NCBI GenBank assembly: GCA_047921395.1
Contig: JBLRWH010000048.1
Location: 1-20,418 of the forward strand
DNA: 20,418 nucleotides
Direction of reading: 5' to 3'
Origin: XN24 sp047921395
Lineage (GTDB): Bacteria; Pseudomonadota; Gammaproteobacteria; Steroidobacterales; XN24
Part shown: positions 8,314-16,208 of the stretch, piece after piece
How positions within the stretch are numbered: position 1 is the first letter of the stretch
Layout of the letters: each line of letters opens with the position of its first letter
Notes under the pieces: model-generated
Databases searched by the model: none
What the model was told of the DNA's origin: nothing
What the model saw: the letters and a program-made list of their open reading frames with translations, nothing else
Translations under genes and position numbers: made by a program

Positions 8314-9527
8314 TGGGCAAGCTGCGCAAATTACTGGACCGTGTCGAGCCGATGTTCAGTCGCGGCGGGCGCTTCGAGAAGTACGGCGCGCTCTACGAAC
8401 TGGTCGACACCTTCCTGTACACCCCGAGCGACGTGACGCGCAGCGCACCTCACGTCCGCGATGCCGTCGACCTGAAGCGCGTCATGACCTATGTCGTGAT
8501 TGCGGTGCTGCCGTGCGCGCTGTTCGGTATGTACAACATCGGCCTGCAGGCGAATCTCGCCATGGCCGAGCTTGGCGTGGCCTCGGTCGAGGGCTGGCGC
8601 GGCGCCGTGCTGGCAGGCATGGGCATCGGCTACGACCCGAACAGCATCGCCGCCTGCTTCTGGCATGGCTTCCTGTATTTCCTGCCGGTCTACATCGTTA
8701 CGCTGATGGCCGGGGGCTTCTGGGAGGTCGTATTCGCGCTCGTGCGTAATCACGAAGTCAACGAGGGTTTCCTCGTGACCTCGCTGCTCTACACCTTGGT
8801 CCTGCCGCCCACGATTCCGCTTTGGCAGGTTGCGCTCGGAATCAGCTTTGGCGTCGTGATCGGCAAGGAAGTGTTCGGCGGCACCGGCAAGAATTTCCTC
8901 AACCCGGCCCTGACGGCGCGCGCCTTCCTGTATTTCGCGTATCCCGTGCAGAATTCCGGCAACGACGTGTGGGTCGCCGTGGACGGCTTCAGCGGTGCCA
9001 CGCCGCTGGCCCTGGCGCCCCAGGGCGGGCTCGAGGCCATCGAGGCGGCCGGCTACACGCTGTACGACGTCTTCATGGGTTTCATGCCGGGCACGATCGG
9101 GGCGGAGTCGGCGCTGGGTTGCCTCATCGGCGCGGCGTTCCTGCTATACACGCGCGTCGCGTCATGGCGCATCATGCTCGGCGTGCTGGTCGGCCTGGTC
9201 GGGACGGTGCTGCTGTTCAACGTCTTCGCCGGGCCGGACACCAATCCGTATCACAGCCTGTCGTGGCAGTGGCACGTCGCGACGGGAGGGTTCGCCTTCG
9301 GCATGGTGTTCATGGCCACGGACCCGGTCAGCGCCGCGATGACCTCGAGGGGTAAATGGATCTACGGCATCCTGATCGGCTTGCTGACGGCCTTGATCCG
9401 GGTGATCAATCCCGCCTTCCCGGAGGGCATCATGCTCGCGATCCTGCTGGGCAACGTGTTTGCACCGCTGATTGATTACTTCGTGGTGCAGGCCAACATT
9501 CGCAGGAGGCAGCGCCGCTATGTCTGA
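8313..9527 (+). CDS. nqrB: Na+-translocating NADH:quinone reductase subunit B
   Basis: A 404-aa integral membrane subunit with a polar N-terminal stretch (about residues 1-55) followed by many hydrophobic helices. The flavinylation motif DGFSGAT is present; Thr230 is the predicted site of covalently bound FMN, matching the known threonine of Vibrio NqrB. NqrB also hosts riboflavin and part of the sodium pathway in characterised enzymes. The conserved segment GGTGKNFLNPALTARAF (about 189-205) supports the family call. It overlaps nqrA by one base and nqrC by 8 nt. FMN attachment requires the transferase ApbE, which is not encoded in this window. Confidence 0.97.
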   Translation: MGKLRKLLDRVEPMFSRGGRFEKYGALYELVDTFLYTPSDVTRSAPHVRDAVDLKRVMTYVVIAVLPCALFGMYNIGLQANLAMAELGVASVEGWRGAVLAGMGIGYDPNSIAACFWHGFLYFLPVYIVTLMAGGFWEVVFALVRNHEVNEGFLVTSLLYTLVLPPTIPLWQVALGISFGVVIGKEVFGGTGKNFLNPALTARAFLYFAYPVQNSGNDVWVAVDGFSGATPLALAPQGGLEAIEAAGYTLYDVFMGFMPGTIGAESALGCLIGAAFLLYTRVASWRIMLGVLVGLVGTVLLFNVFAGPDTNPYHSLSWQWHVATGGFAFGMVFMATDPVSAAMTSRGKWIYGILIGLLTALIRVINPAFPEGIMLAILLGNVFAPLIDYFVVQANIRRRQRRYV

Positions 9528-10344
9528 GCAGGCCACCACGCGCCCGGCCGGGCTGTTCGCGCGACTCGGTGCGATGCCGAACGACAGCGTCGCCAAGATG
9601 CTGATGGTGACGATCCTGCTGTCGCTCGTGTGTTCCGTGCTGGTGTCATCGGCGGCGGTTTTTCTTAAGCCGATGCAGCTGCGCAACGTCGAAATTGCGC
9701 GCAAGGCGCGGATCCTGGAGGTCGCCGGCCTCATGGAGCCGGGTCGACCCGTCGATGAGCTCTTCAGGGGGGTGCAGCCCCGACTCGTCGAGCTCGCCAC
9801 GGGCCAGTTCAGCGACGCGTTCGACGCGGCGACCTTCGACCAGCACATTGCCGCCCGGGACCCCACCCTCAGCGTCGCAATTCCCCCTTGGGAAGACATC
9901 GCGGGCATCAGCCGCCGGGCGAAGTACGCACCCGTGTACCTGGTCGACTCCGACGGGCATATCCAAACGATCGTCCTGCCCGTGCACGGCTATGGCCTGT
10001 GGTCGACCATGTACGGGTTCCTCGCCCTGTCTGGCGACGGCAAAACGGTCCAGGGGCTGACGTTCTACCAGCACGCCGAGACCCCCGGCCTCGGCGGCGA
10101 GATCGAGAATCCCCGCTGGCTGGAGCGCTGGGTCGGCAAGCGGATCTTCGGTCCCGACGGCGATGTGGGACTGCGGGTCGTGCGCGGCAGCGTGGATCCC
10201 GCGTCTGAGCTGGCGGACTGGTCGATCGACGGGATCTCTGGCGCGACCCTCACGGCCGACGGGGTTAGCAACATGGTGCAGTACTGGCTTGGTGACCAGG
10301 GTTTCGGGCCGTTCCTGGCCAGGCTCCGGGAGGAAGGCATATGA
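9520..10344 (+). CDS. nqrC: Na+-translocating NADH:quinone reductase subunit C
   Basis: A 274-aa protein with one N-terminal membrane helix (about residues 27-48) and a periplasmic FMN-binding domain. The flavinylation motif DGISGATLT lies at 237-245; Thr243 is the predicted covalent FMN site. I chose ATG 9520, inside the end of nqrB, because AGGAGG at 9504-9509 lies 10 nt upstream and because this gives an N-terminus like other NqrC proteins; an in-frame ATG at 9472 would add 16 residues within nqrB and has no comparable support. The TGA overlaps the nqrD start (ATGA, 10341-10344). Family length is about 255-275 aa, so this is full length. Confidence 0.97.
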   Translation: MSEQATTRPAGLFARLGAMPNDSVAKMLMVTILLSLVCSVLVSSAAVFLKPMQLRNVEIARKARILEVAGLMEPGRPVDELFRGVQPRLVELATGQFSDAFDAATFDQHIAARDPTLSVAIPPWEDIAGISRRAKYAPVYLVDSDGHIQTIVLPVHGYGLWSTMYGFLALSGDGKTVQGLTFYQHAETPGLGGEIENPRWLERWVGKRIFGPDGDVGLRVVRGSVDPASELADWSIDGISGATLTADGVSNMVQYWLGDQGFGPFLARLREEGI

Positions 10345-11000
10345 ACGGTGCCAACAAGATTTTTTTCGAACCGGTCATTGACCGCAATCCGATCACTCTG
10401 CAGGTGCTCGGGGTCTGTTCGGCCCTCGCCGTCACGACCCAGATGATCCCCGCCCTGATCATGGGCCTGGCGCTGACCTTCGTGCTCGCGGCCTCGAGCG
10501 CTGCGATCAGCATGATCCGAAACCACATGCCGGGCAACATTCGCATCATCATCCAGATGACGATCATCGCGTCGCTCGTGATCCTCGTCGACCAGTTCCT
10601 GAAGGCGTTTGCCTACGACATCAGCAGGCAGCTGTCCGTGTTCGTCGGGTTGATCATCACCAACTGCATCGTGCTGGGACGGGCCGAGGCGTATGCCTCC
10701 AGCAACCCGGTCGGCCCCAGCATCCTTGACGGTCTAGGCCACGGTGTCGGTTATGCGGCGGTGCTGCTGGGAGTCGCGTTCATCCGCGAGTTGTTCGGCT
10801 CGGGCAAGCTCTTCGGCATCGAGATCCTGCCGCTGGTCAACGAGGGCGGCTGGTACGTGCCGAACGGCCTGTTGCTGCTCGCGCCGTCGGCGTTCTTCAT
10901 CATCGGCCTGATGATCTGGGCGATCCGGGCCTGGAAACCGGCCCAGGTGGAGAAGCCCGAGTACCAGATTCATGTCGTGCACCGGGGCGAGGCACTCTGA
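10341..11000 (+). CDS. nqrD: Na+-translocating NADH:quinone reductase subunit D
   Basis: A 219-aa membrane subunit of about six helices, related to NqrE and RnfE. Cys26 (LGVCSAL) and Cys109 (IITNCIVLGRAE) correspond to the two cysteines that, with the pair in NqrE, hold an iron-sulfur centre in the membrane core of the Vibrio enzyme. The ITNCIVLGRAEAYA segment is typical of the family. The gene is coupled to nqrC by ATGA and to nqrE by TGATG, so the two half-repeat-like membrane subunits are made together. Confidence 0.97.
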   Translation: MNGANKIFFEPVIDRNPITLQVLGVCSALAVTTQMIPALIMGLALTFVLAASSAAISMIRNHMPGNIRIIIQMTIIASLVILVDQFLKAFAYDISRQLSVFVGLIITNCIVLGRAEAYASSNPVGPSILDGLGHGVGYAAVLLGVAFIRELFGSGKLFGIEILPLVNEGGWYVPNGLLLLAPSAFFIIGLMIWAIRAWKPAQVEKPEYQIHVVHRGEAL

Positions 11001-11608
11001 TGGAAGGCCTGATCGGACTCTTTCTGCGCGCGGTCTTCATCGAGAACCTGGCGCTCGCCTTCTTCCTGGGCATGTGCACCTTCCTGGCGGTTTCCAAGAA
11101 GGTGGAGACGGCTATCGGCCTTGGCCTGGCCGTGGTCGTCGTGCAGGCGATCACGGTGCCCGCCAACAGCCTGATCTTCCAGTTCATGCTGCGTCCCGGG
11201 GCGCTCGACTGGGCGGGCCTGCCTGAGGTCGACCTGTCTTTCCTCGGCCTGATCACCTACATCGGCGTCATCGCCGCCATGGTGCAGATCCTGGAGATGC
11301 TGCTCGACCGCTTCTTCCCGGCGCTCTACTCGGCGCTGGGCATTTTCCTGCCACTGATCACGGTTAACTGCGCGATTCTGGGCGGCAGCCTGTTCATGGT
11401 GGAACGCAATTACGATTTCGCGCAAAGCGTCACCTACGGTCTCGGCAGCGGCGTCGGCTGGGCGCTCGCCATCATCGCGCTGGCGGGCATCCGCGAGAAG
11501 CTGAAGTACAGCGACGTGCCCGAGGGCCTGCAGGGCCTCGGGATCACCTTCATTTCCACTGGATTGATGGCCATGGCGTTCATGGCTTTCTCTGGAATCC
11601 AGCTTTAG
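11000..11608 (+). CDS. nqrE: Na+-translocating NADH:quinone reductase subunit E
   Basis: A 202-aa membrane subunit of six predicted helices, homologous to NqrD and RnfA with inverted topology in the known structure. Cys26 (FFLGMCTFLAVSKK) and Cys124 (ITVNCAILGG) are the expected partners for the intramembrane iron-sulfur centre. The sequence matches NqrE closely throughout (for example the C-terminal REKLKYSDVPEGLQGLG segment). It starts on the last base of the nqrD stop. Nine nt separate its TAG from nqrF. Confidence 0.97.
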   Translation: MEGLIGLFLRAVFIENLALAFFLGMCTFLAVSKKVETAIGLGLAVVVVQAITVPANSLIFQFMLRPGALDWAGLPEVDLSFLGLITYIGVIAAMVQILEMLLDRFFPALYSALGIFLPLITVNCAILGGSLFMVERNYDFAQSVTYGLGSGVGWALAIIALAGIREKLKYSDVPEGLQGLGITFISTGLMAMAFMAFSGIQL

Positions 11609-11617
11609 GGGCTCGCC

Positions 11618-12838
11618 ATGCTGGAAATCGGCCTCGGCGTATTCTTGTTCACAGCGATCGTCATGTCGCTGGTGTTCATCATTCTGGCGGCGCGCTCTCG
11701 GCTCGTAGCGACCGGCCAGGTGAACATCCTCGTCAACGACGAGAAGACCATCGCGACCCCGGTGGGTACCAAGCTGCTCTCCGCGCTGGCCGACTCGAAG
11801 CTATTCGTTGCCTCCGCCTGCGGCGGCGGCGGCACCTGCGGCCAGTGCAAGGTAAAGGTGCAGGAGGGCGGCGGCGTCATCCTGCCGACCGAGACGTCGC
11901 ACATCAACAAGCGCGAGGCTGCGGCGGGCGAGCGCCTCTCCTGCCAGGTGGTGGTCAAGCAGGACATGCGCATCGAGGTGCCACGCGAGGTGTTCGGCAT
12001 CAAGCGCTGGAATTGCCGGGTGCGCTCGAACCGCAGCGTGGCGACGTTCATCAAGGAACTGGTGCTCGAGCTGCCCGAAGGCGAGGAGCTGAATTTCCGC
12101 GCCGGCGGCTACATCCAGATTGAGGCGCCGCCTCATCACCTGAAGTACCGGGATTTCGACATCCCCGACCGGTTTCGCGAGGACTGGGAGCGCTTCGAGC
12201 TGTTCGACCTGGAATCGAGGGTCGAGGACACAATCATGCGTGCCTACTCGATGGCGAATTACCCGGAAGAGAAGGGGATGGTCATGCTGAACGTGCGCGT
12301 GGCGACCCCGCCGCCGCGCATGCCCGACGTTCCGCCCGGCATCATGTCGTCCTATATCTTCGGCCTGAAAGAGGGTGATTATGTCACTATTTCAGGACCT
12401 TACGGTGAGTTCTTTGCAAAGAACACGAAGGCGGAGATGGTCTTTATCGGCGGCGGCGCCGGCATGGCGCCGATGCGCGCGCACATCTTTGACCAGCTCA
12501 AGCGGCTTGGCAGCGACCGCAAGATGAGCTTCTGGTATGGCGCTCGCAGCAAGCGCGAGATGTTCTACCACGAGGAATTCGAGGCGCTGGCCGCCAAGCA
12601 CGAGAACTTCAGCTGGCGGATCGCCTTGTCCGATCCCCTGCCGGAGGACGATTGGCGCGGCGACACGGGATTCATCCACGAGGTACTCTATAAAAAGTAC
12701 CTGCATGACCATCCGGCGCCCGAAGACATCGAGTATTACATCTGCGGGCCACCGATGATGACGCAGGCCGTGCTGAAGATGCTTTCCGACCTCGGTGTCG
12801 AGAAGGAAAACATCTTGCTCGACGACTTTGGAGGCTGA
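11618..12838 (+). CDS. nqrF: Na+-translocating NADH:quinone reductase subunit F (NADH dehydrogenase subunit)
   Basis: A 406-aa electron-entry subunit. Order of domains: an N-terminal membrane anchor (about residues 3-26); a plant-type ferredoxin domain with [2Fe-2S] ligands Cys68, Cys74, Cys77 and Cys109 (spacing C-x5-C-x2-C); an FAD-binding domain with RAYSMANYP near residue 208; and an NADH-binding domain with the glycine-rich GGGAGMAPMR near 278 and the C-terminal YYICGPPMM motif. All ligands are present. It oxidises NADH on the cytoplasmic side and passes electrons to the membrane subunits. Only 4 nt separate its stop from nqrM; the usual apbE gene is not between them. Confidence 0.97.
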   Translation: MLEIGLGVFLFTAIVMSLVFIILAARSRLVATGQVNILVNDEKTIATPVGTKLLSALADSKLFVASACGGGGTCGQCKVKVQEGGGVILPTETSHINKREAAAGERLSCQVVVKQDMRIEVPREVFGIKRWNCRVRSNRSVATFIKELVLELPEGEELNFRAGGYIQIEAPPHHLKYRDFDIPDRFREDWERFELFDLESRVEDTIMRAYSMANYPEEKGMVMLNVRVATPPPRMPDVPPGIMSSYIFGLKEGDYVTISGPYGEFFAKNTKAEMVFIGGGAGMAPMRAHIFDQLKRLGSDRKMSFWYGARSKREMFYHEEFEALAAKHENFSWRIALSDPLPEDDWRGDTGFIHEVLYKKYLHDHPAPEDIEYYICGPPMMTQAVLKMLSDLGVEKENILLDDFGG

Positions 12839-12842
12839 CCGC

Positions 12843-13028
12843 ATGGCGACGTTCACACTGGCATTCCTGCTGTTCGCGACCGTGATCGGCGCGATGTCAA
12901 TCGGCATCATGTTCGGGCGCCCGCGGATCGAGGGCAGCTGTGGCGGCCTGAATCGTATTCCCGGGGTCGAGTCCGATTGCGGGGGCCGCTGTCGCCGGCC
13001 CTGCGCAAAACGTCGTTCGGCCAGCTGA
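12843..13028 (+). CDS. nqrM: Na+-NQR maturation protein NqrM
   Basis: A 61-aa protein with one N-terminal membrane helix (about residues 4-23) followed by a cysteine-rich tail: Cys33, Cys46, Cys50 and Cys54, with the GRPRIEGSCGGL motif typical of NqrM (formerly DUF539). NqrM is needed for assembly of active Na+-NQR, probably by delivering iron to the NqrD/NqrE cysteine site. The start ATG is 4 nt after the nqrF stop, with GGAGG (12830-12834) 8 nt upstream, inside the end of nqrF. The tail ends in a basic stretch. Its position right after nqrF strongly supports the call. Confidence 0.93.
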   Translation: MATFTLAFLLFATVIGAMSIGIMFGRPRIEGSCGGLNRIPGVESDCGGRCRRPCAKRRSAS

Positions 13029-13032
13029 GGTG
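13027..13032 (+). promoter_or_regulatory. Ribosome binding site fixing the start of the CBS-domain gene
   Basis: GAGGTG lies 6 nt before ATG 13039. It favours that ATG over the in-frame GTG at 13030-13032, which would use part of this same motif as its start codon. Confidence 0.55.
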
Positions 13033-13038
13033 CCCGGC

Positions 13039-13449
13039 ATGGGAGTCATCGCGCGAGACTACATGTCCAGAAGCGTGATCCAGTTTTCTCCCGAAATGGA
13101 GATCCTGGAGGCGGTTGGCATGCTGGTGGAACACGGCATCTCCGGCGGACCTGTCATTGATCGCCTGGGCAACCTGGTGGGCGTGCTGGCCGAGAGCGAC
13201 TGCCTCGAGCCGGCGATGCAGGCCGGCTATCACGGCTCCCGCGGCGGCAAGGTTCGCGATTTCATGTGCACCAAGTTCAAGACCGTAGAGATCGACGACA
13301 GCATCATGGACATCGCACGGCTGTTCGGCCGCGACGGGCAAGCGTATGTCCGTGGTCTGCCGGTGATGAAGAACAACCGCGTGGTCGGCAATATCAGCCT
13401 GCGCGACGTTCTCAAGGCCTTCCAGGAAATGGCGCTGGCAAACAAGTGA
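13039..13449 (+). CDS. Two-CBS-domain (Bateman module) protein
   Basis: A 136-aa stand-alone pair of CBS domains. The first spans about residues 1-65 (ARDYMSRSVIQFSPEMEILEA start, GGPVIDRLGNLVGVLAESD end), the second about 70-136 (VRDFMCTKFKTVEIDDSI start, GLPVMKNNRVVGNISLRDVL end). Such modules usually bind adenine nucleotides (AMP, ATP, sometimes NADH or c-di-AMP) and act as energy or ligand sensors. No catalytic or transport domain is attached, so it would have to act on a partner. It begins 10 nt after nqrM and is followed 16 nt later by an unrecognised small gene, so it probably lies in the nqr transcription unit. A role in sensing energy state for Na+-NQR is inference from position only. 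Confidence 0.85.
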   Translation: MGVIARDYMSRSVIQFSPEMEILEAVGMLVEHGISGGPVIDRLGNLVGVLAESDCLEPAMQAGYHGSRGGKVRDFMCTKFKTVEIDDSIMDIARLFGRDGQAYVRGLPVMKNNRVVGNISLRDVLKAFQEMALANK

Positions 13450-13465
13450 GCACGGAGAGCGTTCG

Positions 13466-13921
13466 ATGAGATTCGACCAGACACGCGAAGTCCTCAATTT
13501 CGTCGAGAATTTCCATGAGGACATCGCGCGCGCCTATACCGAGCTCGGAGAGCGGGTTCCTGAACGCCGCTCAAAGCTGCTCCTCGACTACATGAGCATA
13601 CGCGAACTCGGGCTGGCCGAGGCCGTGCGGAGCTTTGCACACAGCTCGAAGGACCCCTCGCTGAAGGAGTGGGATCCGTTCACCCTGGACGAATCCAAGA
13701 TCCGCGCCAGGCTCAAGGAGGGGCTCAACCCGGATGCCCGTCCGGACCAGTTGCTGGAGCTGGGGCTCGAGGTTGCGGAATGGTTCCACCAGCTCTATAT
13801 CCGGCTCGAGGCCAAGAGCGGCACGCCCGAACAGAAGGCCTTGTTCTCGAACCTGCGTGACCGTGCGGACCGCGAGAAGCAGAAGCTGGCCCGTAACGGC
13901 AACATGCTGATGGACTTCTAG
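13466..13921 (+). CDS. Uncharacterised all-helical protein with two ExxH motifs
   Basis: I do not recognise this 151-aa protein. It looks all-alpha and soluble, rich in charged residues, with no signal peptide or membrane helix. Four helical stretches can be read: about residues 5-30, 33-60, 92-116 and 120-146. Helices 1 and 3 each contain an E-x-x-H motif (Glu14-His17 in ENFH; Glu105-His108 in EWFH), and helix 2 has Glu47 near Tyr42. This is reminiscent of ferritin-like di-iron four-helix proteins, although the order is not the canonical one, so metal binding is only a hypothesis. A GGAGAG-like ribosome site precedes ATG 13466 and the gene follows the CBS protein by 16 nt, suggesting joint expression. 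It converges on ppk1, 9 nt away. Confidence 0.8.
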   Translation: MRFDQTREVLNFVENFHEDIARAYTELGERVPERRSKLLLDYMSIRELGLAEAVRSFAHSSKDPSLKEWDPFTLDESKIRARLKEGLNPDARPDQLLELGLEVAEWFHQLYIRLEAKSGTPEQKALFSNLRDRADREKQKLARNGNMLMDF

Positions 13922-13930
13922 CGACGCCTC

Positions 13931-16114
13931 TCAGTCGTTGCGCATACGGCGCTTGCCGCGACCGTGCAGCTTCTTCCGGCCGGAGGCCCGAGCCCTTTTC
14001 TGGGCCAGGCCGATCAGGATTTCCTGGGCGCTGCGCGGGTCTTCGTCAGGCCCGGGCGTGCGCTGCACGTAGCTGCCGTCCGGCTGCATGTCCCAGGCGC
14101 TGCGCCGGTCGCCCAGCTGGACGTCCATGATTTGACGCAAGGCTCGCTGGCATTCCGGGTCATCCACCGGCACGATGGTCTCAACGCGCGCCTCGAGATT
14201 ACGCTTCATGCAGTCGGCTGACCCGATGAAATACTCCTCCTGGCCGCCATTGCGGAAGTAGTAAATCCGTGCGTGCTCCAGGAAACGGCCGACGATGCTG
14301 ATGATGCGCATGCTTTCCGACAGGCCCGGCACCCCGGCACGCAGGCGGCAGCTATCGCGGACGATCAGGTCCACCTGGACACCGGCCATCGAAGCCCGGT
14401 AGAGCGCCCTGGCAATTTCCGCGTCTTCCAGCGCATTGGTCTTGAACTGGATTCGGCCGGGCGCGTCCGCGCGGTGCGCCGAGATCTCCCGCTCTATCCG
14501 GTCCAGGAGCGCCCGCTTCAGGTTGGTCGGCGCAGGCAGCAGCTTGCGGTAGCGGCGATTGGCCACGTAGCCGGTCGTGAGAAAATTGAACAGTTCCGTC
14601 AGGTCCGAGCCTAGCACCGGATCGCACGTCAGCAGGCCAAGGTCACTGTAGAGCCGCGCCGTGCCCGCGTGATAGTTGCCCGTGCCGATGTGTGCGTAGC
14701 GGCGCAGGCCGTCGTAGTCACGGCGCAGGACGAAGATCACCTTCGAGTGCGTCTTCAGCCCGATGACGCCGTAGGAGACGTGGATCCCAGCCTCTTCCAG
14801 GAAATTCGCCCAGCGCACGTTCGCTTCCTCGTCGAAACGCGCCTTCAGTTCCACGGCGACGGCGACCTGCTTGCCGTTTTCCGCCGCATCGATCAGGTAC
14901 TCGATGATCTTGGACTTCCGGGCGGTGCGATAAAGCGTCATCTTGATCGCCAGCACCTTGGGATCCTGGCTGGCTTCCCTGAGGAAGCGTTCCACGGAGG
15001 TGGTGAATGATTCGTAGGGGTGCTGGAGCAGGATCGGGCCGCTGTTGCGGATCAAGTGGAAGATGTTCGGGGCATCCATGAGCTTGGGGTGCTCGATGGG
15101 ATGGTGCGGCGGATCCTTCAGGTCCGGCCGGTCCAGCGCGGCCAGCTCGATGAGATCCCTGCGCTGCATGAGGCCGTCGACCTCGAACACGTCGGTGGCC
15201 TCGTCGAGCCCCAGCTCGGCGGCCAGCATGCCCTGGTGGACCGGCGGCATGCCCGTGCTGACTTCAAGCCGGACCGTCGGTGCAAACTTGCGATCGCGAA
15301 GTTCTGCCTCGATGACCTGGAGCAGGTCGTTGGCCTGTTCCTCGTAGCGCTCGACGATGGCATTCCGCGTCACGCGAAACAGGTCCCAGCGTTCGATCTC
15401 GAGCTCGGGGAGCAACAGGTCGAGGTTGTGGGCGATGACATCCTCGAGCGGCACGAAATGCGCGCCGTCCCCGACGCGGATCAGGCGGGGAATGCCGCCG
15501 CCGACCGGCACCTTGATGCGCACCAGGCGCGGGGCCCGCACCCCGGCCGGGCGGTTGACGGTCACCAGCAGGTTGAGCGAGAGGTTCGATATGAACGGGA
15601 AGGGGTGTGCCGGATCCATGCCGATCGGCGTGAGCAGGGGATAGATGTTTTCCAAGTACCAGGCGCGCAGCCCGGCTTGCTCGTCCGGACCGAGGCCGGC
15701 ATAGCGGCTCAGGCGAATGCCCGCCTCGTCGAGCAGGCCGTACAACTCCTTGAGCAGAACGTCCTTGCGCTGCTTGAGCTCGCGAACCTCCGCCTCGCAC
15801 TCGCGCAGCTGCTGCTCCGGGCTGCGCCCGTCCACGGACAACTCCTGCACACCTGCGCCGAGCTGCTGTTTCAAGCCGCCGACGCGCTTCATGAAGAACT
15901 CGTCGAGATTCGAGCTGACGATCGCGAGAAACTTCACGCGCTCGAGCAATGCGGTCCGCGGATCCTCCGCCTCGTGCAGCACCCGGCGATTGAAGGCCAG
16001 CCAAGTGAGCTCGCGGTTCAGGTACCACTCGGGCGCCTTGAGATCGATGGATGCGACTTCGGTTTCGGGCGCTGCCTGCGGTTTGTCTTTGGCCTGGGGC
16101 ATGCTGGTTTCCAT
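13931..16114 (-). CDS. ppk1: Polyphosphate kinase 1
   Basis: Makes and reverses inorganic polyphosphate from ATP. The 727-aa protein shows the PPK1 domain order: N-terminal helical domain (WYLNRELTWLAFNRRVL at 30-46, SSNLDEFFMKRVGGL at 67-81), head domain (about 140-335), then the two phospholipase-D-like C domains. The two catalytic histidines are present: His456 (KTHSK), equivalent to E. coli His435, and His614 (LEHARIYYF), equivalent to His592; the KMTLYRT (391-397) and FIGSADCMKRNLEARVE (629-645) motifs are also there. It is about 40 residues longer than the E. coli enzyme, with a polar N-terminal extension and a strongly basic C-terminal tail. The start is either ATG 16114 (GGAG 11 nt upstream) or ATG 16102; I give the longer form. 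The cytoplasmic enzyme links to phosphate storage and stress responses. Confidence 0.96.
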   Translation of the reverse strand: METSMPQAKDKPQAAPETEVASIDLKAPEWYLNRELTWLAFNRRVLHEAEDPRTALLERVKFLAIVSSNLDEFFMKRVGGLKQQLGAGVQELSVDGRSPEQQLRECEAEVRELKQRKDVLLKELYGLLDEAGIRLSRYAGLGPDEQAGLRAWYLENIYPLLTPIGMDPAHPFPFISNLSLNLLVTVNRPAGVRAPRLVRIKVPVGGGIPRLIRVGDGAHFVPLEDVIAHNLDLLLPELEIERWDLFRVTRNAIVERYEEQANDLLQVIEAELRDRKFAPTVRLEVSTGMPPVHQGMLAAELGLDEATDVFEVDGLMQRRDLIELAALDRPDLKDPPHHPIEHPKLMDAPNIFHLIRNSGPILLQHPYESFTTSVERFLREASQDPKVLAIKMTLYRTARKSKIIEYLIDAAENGKQVAVAVELKARFDEEANVRWANFLEEAGIHVSYGVIGLKTHSKVIFVLRRDYDGLRRYAHIGTGNYHAGTARLYSDLGLLTCDPVLGSDLTELFNFLTTGYVANRRYRKLLPAPTNLKRALLDRIEREISAHRADAPGRIQFKTNALEDAEIARALYRASMAGVQVDLIVRDSCRLRAGVPGLSESMRIISIVGRFLEHARIYYFRNGGQEEYFIGSADCMKRNLEARVETIVPVDDPECQRALRQIMDVQLGDRRSAWDMQPDGSYVQRTPGPDEDPRSAQEILIGLAQKRARASGRKKLHGRGKRRMRND

Positions 16115-16173
16115 GCGTGTCTGCGCTCCGTTCCGCTGGATTGCTGCGCGAAATCAGGGGGCCTTGCGGTCAA

Positions 16174-16202
16174 TTGCAATCGACACTCAACAAGGGTAAT
16201 GT
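16174..16202 (+). promoter_or_regulatory. Candidate sigma-70-type promoter for a possible small RNA
   Basis: TTGCAA (16174-16179), a 17-nt spacer and TAATGT (16197-16202) each match consensus at four of six positions. Transcription would begin near 16209 and run into the terminator at 16259-16283. No open frame follows, so a non-coding product is implied. Confidence 0.35.
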
Positions 16203-16208
16203 TCACTT

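Noticed and set aside
12795..12842. Longer nqrM starting inside nqrF
   Set aside because: The added 16 residues do not resemble NqrM; ATG 12843 has GGAGG at the right distance and gives the normal length.
13455..13921. A canonical ferritin or rubrerythrin assignment for the 151-aa protein
   Set aside because: The two ExxH motifs fall in helices 1 and 3, not in the usual helices 2 and 4, and no other family signature is visible.
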